This document shows, piece by piece, positions 1 through 7,703 of a stretch of DNA of 22,423 nucleotides (the first letter of the stretch is position 1; every line of letters starts with the position of its first letter). The DNA lies in the NCBI GenBank assembly GCA_041287635.1, contig JBGGNG010000198.1, forward strand, positions 1 to 22,423, given 5' to 3'. The notes under the pieces were generated by a model that was not told the origin of the DNA, did no database searches, and saw only the letters and a list, made by a program, of their open reading frames with translations. The stretch comes from JAOUEA01 sp041287635 (GTDB taxonomy: Bacteria > Actinomycetota > UBA4738 > HRBIN12). The translations under genes and the position numbers were made by a program.

Positions 1-138
1 GAGCCCGGTCACCGATACGTCGTCATCGCTCACCGGCGTGCCGACGGGACGTTCACACCTGACGGCCTCTGCGGACGCACCCGTGAGCTGGATCGCGAGA
101 CGTTCCGGGCATTGGTGCGTTTGGCACGAGAGACGTAG
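1..138 (+). CDS. C-terminal fragment of an unrecognised protein (5' end outside window)
   Basis: An open frame enters from the left edge and stops at TAG 136-138, giving 45 residues that begin EPGHRYVVIAHRRADG. I do not recognise the family. In many actinobacteria a nicotinate phosphoribosyltransferase gene lies near clpS, and its tail can carry a PGHR-like segment, so that is a possibility. It is a guess from gene order and not a sequence match. The 156 bases between this stop and the next gene hold a small hairpin (GCTCG/CGAGC near 159-172) without a T-run, and a TAACGT box at 230-235. Confidence 0.4.
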   Translation, partial: EPGHRYVVIAHRRADGTFTPDGLCGRTRELDRETFRALVRLARET

Positions 139-294
139 CGAGCAGCGCCGGAACCTTGCTCGTCTTCGAGCACCTCCCGGCACGTCGGCCGACTGCGTGT
201 GTGCGAACGCCCGCGGGCACCGACTTCGATAACGTCACTCCATGGCCGACGATCGAGGAAGCGGTACGCATCGCCCCCCCGCCCGGAGCGTTCC

Positions 295-1089
295 GTGGAG
301 CTGAAGGGTGCCATCGTGGTCGTCACCGGCGCGTCGGCCGGGATCGGTGAGGCCACCGCGGTGGCCTTCGCGAGGCGGGGCGCGCGGGTCGTGCTGACCG
401 CCCGGCGGCTGGAGCGCCTCGAGGCGCTCGCCGACCGGATCAAGCGGGCGGGGGGCTCGGCGTTGGCCCTTCGGCTCGACGTGACCGAGCCCCGGGAGGT
501 CGGCGGCCTGCCTGCCATCGTGCGCGAGGTGTACGGGCGCCACGCCGACGTGCTCGTGAACAACGCTGGCGTCCCGGGCGGCGGCGCGATCCAGGATCTC
601 TCCTACGACGAGATCCGTAACGTCGTCGAGGTTAACCTGCTCGGGGTGCTCTACGGCATGCGAGCGTTCCTGCCCGAGATGTTGCGCACGGGTCGGGGGC
701 ACATCGTGAACGTCGCCTCGCTCGCCGGCAGGTTCGCGACCCCCGGTACCGGCCTGTACTCGGCGACCAAGCACGCGGTGGTCGCGGCGAGCGAATCGGC
801 GAACTACGACGCCGAGCCCCGAGGGGTGCACGTGACCGCCGTGAACCCGGGATTCGTCGCGACGGAAGGCTTCCCACAGGACGAACTGCCCTCGTGGGCG
901 GTGATGTCGGCCGATCGCGTCGCGGACGCGATCGTGAAGGTGGTCCGAGAGGGCATCGCTCCCGAGTACGCCGTGCCTCGCTGGGTCTCACCGTTCCAGG
1001 CGTTCCGCGTGCTCACGCCTCCGCTGTACCGTTGGGGGGTGCGCCAGGCGCGACGGACAGGCGTGCGAGCGACCCAGGCGAAGCGATGA
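295..1089 (+). CDS. Short-chain dehydrogenase/reductase (SDR family)
   Basis: The product is 264 aa, a classical SDR length, and is probably a cytosolic NAD(P)-dependent oxidoreductase. The cofactor motif TGASAGIG is at residues 11-18, the NNAG motif near 89-92, the catalytic Ser at about 142, and Tyr155-x3-Lys159 in YSATK. A typical PGFVAT segment follows the catalytic helix. The GTG at 295 was chosen because GGAG lies 6 bases upstream and because the SDR fold begins within four residues. The longer open frame back to 199 has no family-like sequence. The stop overlaps the clpS start by ATGA, so the genes are probably co-translated. The substrate cannot be inferred. A 20-codon leader frame (242-304) overlaps the start. 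Confidence 0.9.
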   Translation: MELKGAIVVVTGASAGIGEATAVAFARRGARVVLTARRLERLEALADRIKRAGGSALALRLDVTEPREVGGLPAIVREVYGRHADVLVNNAGVPGGGAIQDLSYDEIRNVVEVNLLGVLYGMRAFLPEMLRTGRGHIVNVASLAGRFATPGTGLYSATKHAVVAASESANYDAEPRGVHVTAVNPGFVATEGFPQDELPSWAVMSADRVADAIVKVVREGIAPEYAVPRWVSPFQAFRVLTPPLYRWGVRQARRTGVRATQAKR

Positions 1090-1385
1090 CGAGCGCGAGC
1101 ACCGCACCGGTCGAGATCGGTCGTCCCGAGACGGTCGAGGACATCGAACCCGACGTGCCCTGGATCGTGATCGTCTGGAACGACCCGATCAACCTGATGA
1201 CGTACGTGACGTGGGTCTTCCAGAAGCTGTTCGGCTACTCGCGGGCGAAGGCGGAGAAGCTGATGTGGGACGTGCACACGAAGGGCAGAGCCGTGGTGTC
1301 GAACGGCACGCGTGACGAGGCCGAGCGTGACGTCGCCCGCCTGCACGCGTACGGGCTCTGGGCGACGATGCAGAAGGACCGCTAG
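1086..1385 (+). CDS. clpS: ATP-dependent Clp protease adaptor protein ClpS
   Basis: The product is 99 aa, the size of ClpS. ClpS binds N-degron substrates and delivers them to the ClpAP or ClpCP protease. The conserved core is visible: VIVWNDPINLMTYVTWVF at about residues 28-45, carrying the Asn-Asp pair of the N-degron pocket, then a helix with KAEKLMWDVHTKGRA containing the conserved His. The start ATG lies inside the SDR stop (ATGA). The DUF2017 gene begins directly after the stop. The clpS-DUF2017 order is the usual actinobacterial arrangement, which supports the call. Confidence 0.93.
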   Translation: MTSASTAPVEIGRPETVEDIEPDVPWIVIVWNDPINLMTYVTWVFQKLFGYSRAKAEKLMWDVHTKGRAVVSNGTRDEAERDVARLHAYGLWATMQKDR

Positions 1386-1889
1386 GTGCGCCGGCGCAAG
1401 GGGCCGGTGCAGCGCACGGGGCCTGGTCGGTTCGCGGTGCGCCTCTCCGACCGGGAACGAGACGCCGTGCGCACGTTCACCGCGCAGCTGCGGGTGCTGC
1501 TGACGTCGGAGAGCCCCTCGAGCGACCCGGCCGTGGCTCGCCTCTTCCCGCCGGCGCTGCCCGACGACGACGTGCTCGGCAACCTGGAGTACGAGCAGCA
1601 GCACGGCGACGAGCTGCTGCTCGGCAAGCTGGAGGCCCTCGACACCGTCGACCGCACGCTCGACGAGCGTGAGCTCACGGAGGACGAGCTGATGGCCTGG
1701 CTCGGTTCGCTCAACTCGATCCGGCTGGTCGTCGGCACGAGGCTCGGGGTGACCGAGGAAACGACCGAGAAGGACTTCGCGGACGACGAGCGCGAGATGT
1801 TCGCGCTCTACGGCTACCTCACCTGGCTCGAGGGCTGGGTAATCCAAGCCCTCGACCAGGAGCTCCCCGCCGACGACGCCGGTGCGTAG
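1386..1889 (+). CDS. DUF2017 family protein
   Basis: The product is 167 aa and starts with GTG immediately after the clpS stop, with no gap. It resembles the actinobacterial DUF2017 family, which is regularly encoded next to clpS. Visible features are a basic N-terminus, an RLFPPALPDDD segment, a helical acidic middle, and a C-terminal YGYLTWLEGWVIQAL helix typical of the family. The function is unknown. The conserved linkage suggests a role with ClpS in proteolysis, which is inference. The gene ends 11 bases before the 3' end of the convergent pyruvate kinase gene. Confidence 0.85.
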   Translation: MRRRKGPVQRTGPGRFAVRLSDRERDAVRTFTAQLRVLLTSESPSSDPAVARLFPPALPDDDVLGNLEYEQQHGDELLLGKLEALDTVDRTLDERELTEDELMAWLGSLNSIRLVVGTRLGVTEETTEKDFADDEREMFALYGYLTWLEGWVIQALDQELPADDAGA

Positions 1890-1900
1890 CGCGGCAGCGA

Positions 1901-3337
1901 TCAGCGGACGGGCGAGCCGACCTGGTGGAGCTTCAGCATGTTGGTGGTCGTGCGTCCGGCGGGCGAGGACGCCGCCATCACCACGAGCTCCCCGGGCGCA
2001 ACGAGCGACCGGCGACGGAGTCCCTCGTCCATCAGCGCGATCATCGCGTCGGTGTCGTCGGGCTGCTCGGCCGCGAGCGGCACCACGCCCCAGTTCATCG
2101 TGTTGACGCGCCGGACCCGCTCGTCGGGGATGAACGCGTAGATCGGGCTCGCCGGACGCTCGGCCGAGAGCAGGCGCGCCGTGCGGCCCGTCTCCGTGTA
2201 GCACGTGATCGCCACCACCTCGGGCTCGGTCGTGGCCACGTCGGCAACGGCATGAGCGACGGCGGCGGCCTCGCCGGTGTGGCGACAATCCGGCTGGGCG
2301 GCGCGGTAGTCGCGGCGGCGGGCCTCCACCGCCGTGGCGATCTTCGTGGCGGTCGCGGCCGCTTCGAACGGGTACTCGCCGATCGCCGTCTCACCGGAGA
2401 GCATGATCGCGTCGGCCCCGTCGAGCACGGCGTTGGCCACGTCGGTCGCCTCGGCACGCGTGGGCCTCGGCGCGCGGATCATCGACTCCAGCATCTGGGT
2501 CGCCACGATCACGGGACGGCTCGCGGCCCGTGCGGCCCGCAGGAGATCCTTCTGCAGCAACGGGATCTGCTCCATCGGCAGCTCGACCCCGAGATCGCCT
2601 CGGGCGACCATCAGGGCGTCGGTGACCTCGAGGATCGACTCGATGTGCTCGATCGCCGGCTTCGTCTCGATCTTCGCGACGATCGGCACGACCCGATCGC
2701 CCATCAGCGTCCGCAGCTCGTGCAGATCGTCGGCACCGCGCACGAACGACTGGGCGATCAGGTCCACCCCGAGATCGAGCGCCCGCGCGAGCCCTTCGCG
2801 ATCGCGCTCGGTCACCGCGGGCAGGCCAAGCCGCTCCGCGGGAACGTTCACCCCTTGCCCCGATCGCACGGTGCCGCCCCGCACGCACTCGGTGCGCACC
2901 GTGGCGCCGTCGATCCCCGTGACCAGCAGCTCGACCGCGCCGTCGGCCAGCAGCACGCGGTCGCCCTGCCGCAGGTCCTCGGCCAGGCCGGGGTAGGTCG
3001 TCGACGTGCCGTGCTCGGAGCCGAGGCCGTCTGCCCGCAGCTCGAACGGCTGCCCCGGCGCGAAGCGGAACGGGTCGGGGTCCATCGTGGCGAGCCGCAC
3101 CTTGGGCCCGGGCAGGTCGGCGAGCACGGCGAGCGCCCGGTCGCCCTCAGCCTCCGCGTCGCGCACCAACCCCACGGCACGGGCGTGGTCGTCGGGGGTG
3201 CCGTGGGAGAAGTTCACGCGGAAGATCGACGCCCCGGCCGTCACCAGGCCACGAACGAACGCCGGCGTGTTCGTCGCCGGTCCGAGTGTGCACAGGAGCT
3301 TCGTGCGGGCGGTCAGGGAGGGGCTCGGGGTGCTCAC
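1901..3337 (-). CDS. pyk: Pyruvate kinase
   Basis: The product is 478 aa, the normal length, and converts phosphoenolpyruvate plus ADP to pyruvate plus ATP in glycolysis. Key motifs are intact: RVNFSH at 40-45, catalytic Lys222 in VAKIETK, the metal-binding ARGDLGVE at about 245-252, and the substrate-loop sequence ATQMLESM at 279-286 followed by VANAVLDGADAIMLSGETA. A C-terminal regulatory domain with a late AERPASPIYAF segment is present. The start is GTG 3337, overlapping the upstream deacetylase stop as GTGA. It is the last gene of the ten-gene - strand operon, an unusual place for a glycolytic gene; the operon's pathway may feed lower glycolysis. Confidence 0.96.
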   Translation of the reverse strand: MSTPSPSLTARTKLLCTLGPATNTPAFVRGLVTAGASIFRVNFSHGTPDDHARAVGLVRDAEAEGDRALAVLADLPGPKVRLATMDPDPFRFAPGQPFELRADGLGSEHGTSTTYPGLAEDLRQGDRVLLADGAVELLVTGIDGATVRTECVRGGTVRSGQGVNVPAERLGLPAVTERDREGLARALDLGVDLIAQSFVRGADDLHELRTLMGDRVVPIVAKIETKPAIEHIESILEVTDALMVARGDLGVELPMEQIPLLQKDLLRAARAASRPVIVATQMLESMIRAPRPTRAEATDVANAVLDGADAIMLSGETAIGEYPFEAAATATKIATAVEARRRDYRAAQPDCRHTGEAAAVAHAVADVATTEPEVVAITCYTETGRTARLLSAERPASPIYAFIPDERVRRVNTMNWGVVPLAAEQPDDTDAMIALMDEGLRRRSLVAPGELVVMAASSPAGRTTTNMLKLHQVGSPVR

Positions 3338-4500
3338 GAAACGCCTCTCTCCTCCGGTGGAAGTGGCTCGGTCCGGTGGGCCAACGCGGCCGAGGCCACG
3401 TCACCGGCTTCCTCGTCGGCCGGCGACGGGCGGGCAGGCGGGTCCGAGAGTGTGGTCGGCACCTCTCCGCGCAGCTCGAACTCTGCGCGCTCGACCCACC
3501 CCTCGGGGATCTCGTCGGGCGGCGTCACCCCGGCCATCTCGGCGAAGTAGATCGTCCAAGCACGGGGCACGACCCGGGCCCACTGGTAGCCGCCGCCGCC
3601 CGTGGCGATCCACCGTCCACCTGCCGCATCGTGCGCCAACTCGTGCAGGATCGACGCGGCCGCACGATAGGCGTTCGTCGTGAGGCCGAGATGCGCGAGC
3701 GGATCGCTCGCGTGTGTGTCGCACCCCAGCTGGGTCACGAGCACGTCGGGGCCGAAGTCCCGCACGATCGGGGGCACGGCCGCGCGGAACGCTTCGAGCC
3801 ACCCCTCGTCGCTCGTACCCGGAGGCAGCGGCAGGTTCACGGCGGAGTCGGGAGCGTCCGGCCCTCCCCGCTCCGAGAGTCCACCTGTTCCGGGGAAGAA
3901 ACCGATCTCGGGCGCGTACTCGTGGATCGAGACCGTGAGCACCCGAGGATCGTCCCAGAAGATCGCCTGCGGACCGTCGCCGTGATGCACGTCGACGTCG
4001 ACGTAGGCGATGCGCTCCACGCCCTGGGCGAGCATCCACGCGATCGCGATCGCCGGATCGTCGTAGACGCAGAAGCCCGAGGCTCGGCCGGGCATCGCGT
4101 GGTGCAGGCCGCCCGCCGCGTTGAACGCATGCGTGACCTCGTCCCGCAGCACGGCCCGGGCCGCGGCGACGCTGGCACCGGCGACGATGGCGCCGGCCTC
4201 GTGCATGCGATCGAAGATCGGATTGTCGCCGGGACCGTACCCGAACCGGCCCCAGGATCCCTCGACCCCGTGGCCCGCCTCGCGCGTCGCGTCGATGAAC
4301 TCCCGGGTGTGCACGAGCATCAGCGTGTCGTCGTCGGCCGGCTCGGCGCCGAGCCGGACGACGTGTGGTTCCCGGTCGATCCCGTACTCGGCGATCAGAT
4401 CCCAGGTCAACAGCACCCGCTGGGGCCGCAACGGATGTCGCGGGCCGTGGTCGTAGATCCTCGCCTCGGGGACGACCACGAGGCCGGCGGTGCCACTCAC
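3334..4500 (-). CDS. Histone deacetylase/AcuC/acetylpolyamine amidohydrolase family Zn hydrolase
   Basis: The product is 388 aa. It belongs to the arginase/deacetylase fold family, which removes acetyl groups from lysine side chains or acetylated polyamines. All expected catalytic residues are present: His133-His134 in GGLHHAM, zinc ligands Asp170 and His172 in YVDVDVHHGDG, Asp261 in QLGCDTHASD, and Tyr305 in the GGGGY loop. A variable tail of about 65 residues follows the fold. The start GTG 4500 overlaps the upstream aminotransferase stop, and the gene overlaps pyk downstream. AcuC and acetylpolyamine deacetylase cannot be separated by eye. Its neighbours, two class III aminotransferases and an aldehyde dehydrogenase, make a polyamine or N-acetylated amine substrate plausible. 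Confidence 0.88.
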   Translation of the reverse strand: MSGTAGLVVVPEARIYDHGPRHPLRPQRVLLTWDLIAEYGIDREPHVVRLGAEPADDDTLMLVHTREFIDATREAGHGVEGSWGRFGYGPGDNPIFDRMHEAGAIVAGASVAAARAVLRDEVTHAFNAAGGLHHAMPGRASGFCVYDDPAIAIAWMLAQGVERIAYVDVDVHHGDGPQAIFWDDPRVLTVSIHEYAPEIGFFPGTGGLSERGGPDAPDSAVNLPLPPGTSDEGWLEAFRAAVPPIVRDFGPDVLVTQLGCDTHASDPLAHLGLTTNAYRAAASILHELAHDAAGGRWIATGGGGYQWARVVPRAWTIYFAEMAGVTPPDEIPEGWVERAEFELRGEVPTTLSDPPARPSPADEEAGDVASAALAHRTEPLPPEERGVS

Positions 4501-5807
4501 GCGACCGAGCGGACCGCGGCCGCCGTGCGCGCCACCAGCTCGGCAGCGTCATCGTCGGTGAGCACGAACGGCGGGCCCAGCATCAGCAGGTCACCGTCGC
4601 GTCCGTCGACGTGCCCGGTCGAGGAGTACAGCAGCAGGCCCGCCTCGCGGGCCTCGGCCACGACCCGCTCGGTCACGCGGTCGGCGCGCGCGAACGGCTC
4701 CTTGGTCTCGGGGTCGCGGACGAGCTCGATGCCGATCATCGTTCCGAGCCCGCGCACGTCGCCCACGATCGGCAGGTCGGCGAGGGCGGCCACGAGGTCC
4801 GTCCGGAGCCGTTCGCCGAGCGAGGCCGAAAGCGCGACCAGATCATGATCGCGCAGCAGGCGCAGCACGGCGCCCGCCGCGGCGGCCCCCAGGCCGTTGT
4901 GCGACCACGTGAAGCCGTGGACGAACCCGGTGGTGGAGACCGCCTCGAAGACCTCCCCGCTCGCCGCGGCGAACCCGAACGGCACGTAGCCGCTCGTCGT
5001 GCCCTTGCCGGCGGTCAGGATGTCCGGCCGCACGTCCCAGTGGTCGACGCCGAACCAGCGACCGGTGCGACCCATGCCCGTCATCACCTCGTCGGCGATC
5101 ACCAGCACGCCGTGGCGCCGGCACACGTCGACGATCGAGGGCCAGTAGTCCTCGCAGGGGACGGCCGCGCCCAGCGTCGCGCCCGCCACCGGTTCGGCGA
5201 TGAACGCCGCCACCGAGTTCGGCGGCGCCTGGGAGATCATCCGTTCGAGCTCCCCGGCGTGCCACGCCCCGCACGCCGCGGGATGCTGCGGGTTCTCGCA
5301 CCGGTACTCGTATGCCGCCGGCGCGTGCAGGAAGCGGCCGAGCCACGGTGTGTACGGCTTGCGGAGCGGCTCCTTGCCGCTCGCGTCCAGCGCCCCGAGG
5401 GTGTTCCCGTGGTAGGCGCTGCGACGCCCGATCACGACGAAGCGCGACTCCTCGCCACGCGCCAGGTGATACGCGCGAGCCAGCTTCAACGCGGTCTCGA
5501 CGGCTTCGCTGCCGCCCGACACGGGGTAGAGGCGGGCATCGTCGAGCGGCAGCAACGGCGCCAGGTCGTCGGCATAGGCCTCGAGCACGCCCGTCGTGAA
5601 CATCGTGCCGTGCACGTATTGCGTGCGGGCCAGCTGCGCCTCGATCGCCTCGATCACTGCGCGCTCCCCGTGCCCGACGTTCACGACGATCGCACCGCCC
5701 GCGCCGTCGAGGAAGCGTCGACCGTCGGCCGTCGTGATCCACGCGCCCTCGGCCGCGACCGCCTCGGGGAGCTCGCGGTCGAGCACCCTCGAGAAGACGT
5801 GGCTCAC
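4497..5807 (-). CDS. Class III PLP-dependent aminotransferase (operon copy 2)
   Basis: The product is 436 aa with the standard class III architecture. It shows the GHG segment near 45-47, the SGGSEAVETALKLAR phosphate-binding region at 97-111, IADEVMTGMGRTG with the cofactor-ring Asp239, and Schiff-base Lys268 in LTAGKGTTSGY. The family moves an omega- or alpha-amino group to pyruvate or 2-oxoglutarate. It is only distantly like the other aminotransferase of the operon, so the two probably act on different substrates. The start GTG 5807 overlaps the 70-aa gene, and the stop overlaps the deacetylase start. The exact amine donor is unknown. Confidence 0.92.
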   Translation of the reverse strand: MSHVFSRVLDRELPEAVAAEGAWITTADGRRFLDGAGGAIVVNVGHGERAVIEAIEAQLARTQYVHGTMFTTGVLEAYADDLAPLLPLDDARLYPVSGGSEAVETALKLARAYHLARGEESRFVVIGRRSAYHGNTLGALDASGKEPLRKPYTPWLGRFLHAPAAYEYRCENPQHPAACGAWHAGELERMISQAPPNSVAAFIAEPVAGATLGAAVPCEDYWPSIVDVCRRHGVLVIADEVMTGMGRTGRWFGVDHWDVRPDILTAGKGTTSGYVPFGFAAASGEVFEAVSTTGFVHGFTWSHNGLGAAAAGAVLRLLRDHDLVALSASLGERLRTDLVAALADLPIVGDVRGLGTMIGIELVRDPETKEPFARADRVTERVVAEAREAGLLLYSSTGHVDGRDGDLLMLGPPFVLTDDDAAELVARTAAAVRSVA

Positions 5808-6016
5808 GAGCCCTCCTCGCGCGGGACTCGGGGAGGCGACGCCTCCGGTGCGGGATCGTCGTCGAAAGCCGCGAAGACCTCACGGAGCCGGTCGCCTCGG
5901 GCCTTGCGGCCCCGACGGATCGCCTCGGCCCACTCGGGCTCGGGCCCGGCGTCGACCGACCACGGCGTCTCCTGTCCGCCGGCGGTGCGGTCCTCGTCGG
6001 GGTGCATGTCGCTCAC
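5804..6016 (-). CDS. Small hypothetical protein (70 aa) in the catabolic operon
   Basis: The frame starts at GTG 6016, which overlaps the upstream stop as GTGA. Its own stop overlaps the next gene in the same way, and this pattern supports it as a real gene. The product has a disordered acidic N-terminus, one predicted amphipathic helix (EPEWAEAIRRGRKARGDRLR, about residues 32-51) and an acidic, proline-rich tail. It has no signal peptide or membrane segment. I do not recognise a family. It may be a partner or regulator of the preceding 303-aa protein or the following aminotransferase. An internal ATG at 6007 is an alternative start. Confidence 0.65.
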   Translation of the reverse strand: MSDMHPDEDRTAGGQETPWSVDAGPEPEWAEAIRRGRKARGDRLREVFAAFDDDPAPEASPPRVPREEGS

Positions 6017-6924
6017 GTTACCGTCTGAACGTCGGCGAGCCACCGCCGCATCGAACGGTCGTCGCGCGATCGCAGCACGTCGATCCTGCGGTCGCTCGCA
6101 TCCAGGTCACCGAACACCCGCATCACGAGGGCCGCGATCGCGTAGATGGGATCGACCGGGTCGGTCGCCGCCGTCCAGCGCACGCTCGCCTGCATCCGGA
6201 AGTCGCCCACCGCCGACGAGCCGGCATCGTGCGCGGCGAGCAGCGCGCCGAAGAAGAGCAGCGCCGGGAACGGTCCCGTGGTGCTCGTGGCGAGCGAGCC
6301 CAGCGCCTCGAGCACGGCTCGCACGTCGGCTCTGCGAGCCGCGATCGGATCGGCGTCGGCCGACGCGGGCAGCGCCCCGTCGTGCAGTCGAAGGCACGCA
6401 CGCTGGCCACGCACGTACGCCGCCAAGGCGGCCCCGGTCGGCACGGAGTAGAGCGAGCTCCAGGTCGGGCGGATCCCCGCCGGCCCCACGGCCTCGACGA
6501 CGGCGCGGGGAAGCCCCTCGAGCACCGCACCCAGCGTGGCTTCATCGTGGGCCTCCCGCGCGACATCGGCGATGACGTCACCAGCGGCATCGAGCACACA
6601 CAGGGCGATCGATGCGCGACTCTCGGCACCGACGGCGCTGCGGACGGTCACCGGCGCGCCCGGCCACACCTCGGATCCGGAGATCGCGAGCCGGCCGGCG
6701 AACGGCCGCGCGTTCGTGCCGAACCTCACCGCTTCCGCGAGGTACAACGGCAGACCGAGCCGCAGATCGCGACCCGCCTCGCCGACCGCCCGGTCGTCCC
6801 ACCCCTCGGCGCAGAAGACGATCGTCGGCGCGCCCTCACGCACGAACGGCACCAGCCACGATGGCGATCGCAGGGGCCCGTACCAGACCGGGGGCTCGAG
6901 CGGCTCGATCGGGCCGGCTGTCAC
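6013..6924 (-). CDS. Unrecognised 303-aa protein in the catabolic operon
   Basis: The start was set to GTG 6924, which overlaps the CoA-transferase B stop as GTGA. An upstream open extension to 7029 reads as arginine-rich shadow sequence. The protein is soluble-looking, with no signal peptide or transmembrane helix. It begins with a Trp/Pro-rich stretch (PPVWYGPLRSPSWLVP). Its middle contains YLAEAVRFGTNARP and a beta-rich part with ALCVLDAAGDVIADV. Its C-terminal half is helical, with ALLFFGALLAAHDAG and YAIAALVMRVFGDLDASDRR. I recognise no family or catalytic motif. The tight coupling between CoA-transferase and aminotransferase genes implies a role in the same pathway, but the function is open. 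Confidence 0.8.
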   Translation of the reverse strand: MTAGPIEPLEPPVWYGPLRSPSWLVPFVREGAPTIVFCAEGWDDRAVGEAGRDLRLGLPLYLAEAVRFGTNARPFAGRLAISGSEVWPGAPVTVRSAVGAESRASIALCVLDAAGDVIADVAREAHDEATLGAVLEGLPRAVVEAVGPAGIRPTWSSLYSVPTGAALAAYVRGQRACLRLHDGALPASADADPIAARRADVRAVLEALGSLATSTTGPFPALLFFGALLAAHDAGSSAVGDFRMQASVRWTAATDPVDPIYAIAALVMRVFGDLDASDRRIDVLRSRDDRSMRRWLADVQTVT

Positions 6925-7703
6925 TTCGTGTAGACCCCGCCGGGGTCGAGCTCCTCGCGGATCAGCCGCAGCTCCTCGTCGGTCGGCGCCGGCGTCTCGC
7001 CGAGATCGTCCGCGATCCTCGGATCCCACCCCATGCTCGCGCGGACGTCGTCGAGCCCGACCGCGGGGTGCAGGGTGCGCAGCGTCATCTCACCCGTGGC
7101 CTCGTCGAAGCCGTAGGTCGCGAGGTCCGTCACGACGCTCGTCGGCCCGCTTCCCCACCAGCCGCGAGCGGCGTCGTGCACGGGGTCGCCGCTGTGTCCC
7201 GGTGACGTGCGGAAGTCGAGCCGGTCGACGAACGAGCGTTGCGCCTGCCGCATGATCACCAGGACCTGGCGGGCGTGGATCGCGATCTCGCAGGCGCCGC
7301 CCGAGCCCGGCAGCCGAACCTTCGGATGCTCGTAGTCGCCGATCACCGTCGTATTGAGGCTCCCGAATCGGTCGATCTGGGCCCCGCCAAGGAACGCCAC
7401 ATCGATCAGCCCGGCCTGGAGGTAGAAGGCGAACAGCTCGAACATGCTCGTGACCGCGGTCGAGCCCGTCGCGAGGGTCGGGTCTCCGATCGAGAGGGGA
7501 AGCCGCTCGGGTCGCGCGCCGTAGACGCCCGACTCGTACACGAGCTGGAGCTCGGGGGCGACCGTCCGCTGGGCGAGGTTGCACACGATGTTGGGGAGCC
7601 CGACGCCGACGAAGCAGTTCGACACGCCACCCAGGAGGCGCGCGCTGGCCGCGATCATCAGCTCGGACTTCGAGTACCCGAGCTCGGCCGCGGCGTCGCT
7701 CAC
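6921..7703 (-). CDS. CoA-transferase subunit B (glutaconate CoA-transferase type)
   Basis: The product is 260 aa. It matches the remembered pattern of Acidaminococcus glutaconate CoA-transferase subunit B: VGVGLPNIV near 32-40, LVYESGVYGARP with Glu57, FLGGAQIDRFGSLNTTVIGDYEHPKVRLPGSGGA in the middle, and a late LIREELDPG. Glu57 sits where the family carries the glutamate that forms the acyl-CoA thioester. The protein therefore looks like an active transferase. The IpdB-type ring hydrolases of the same fold are a less likely alternative. GTG 7703 overlaps the subunit A stop, as expected for a heteromeric enzyme. The acid substrate is unknown. Confidence 0.88.
   Translation of the reverse strand: MSDAAAELGYSKSELMIAASARLLGGVSNCFVGVGLPNIVCNLAQRTVAPELQLVYESGVYGARPERLPLSIGDPTLATGSTAVTSMFELFAFYLQAGLIDVAFLGGAQIDRFGSLNTTVIGDYEHPKVRLPGSGGACEIAIHARQVLVIMRQAQRSFVDRLDFRTSPGHSGDPVHDAARGWWGSGPTSVVTDLATYGFDEATGEMTLRTLHPAVGLDDVRASMGWDPRIADDLGETPAPTDEELRLIREELDPGGVYTK

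Noticed and set aside
6925..7029. Upstream extension of the 303-aa protein
   Set aside because: The added residues are arginine-rich shadow of the CoA-transferase B gene; the GTGA overlap at 6921-6924 gives a much better start.
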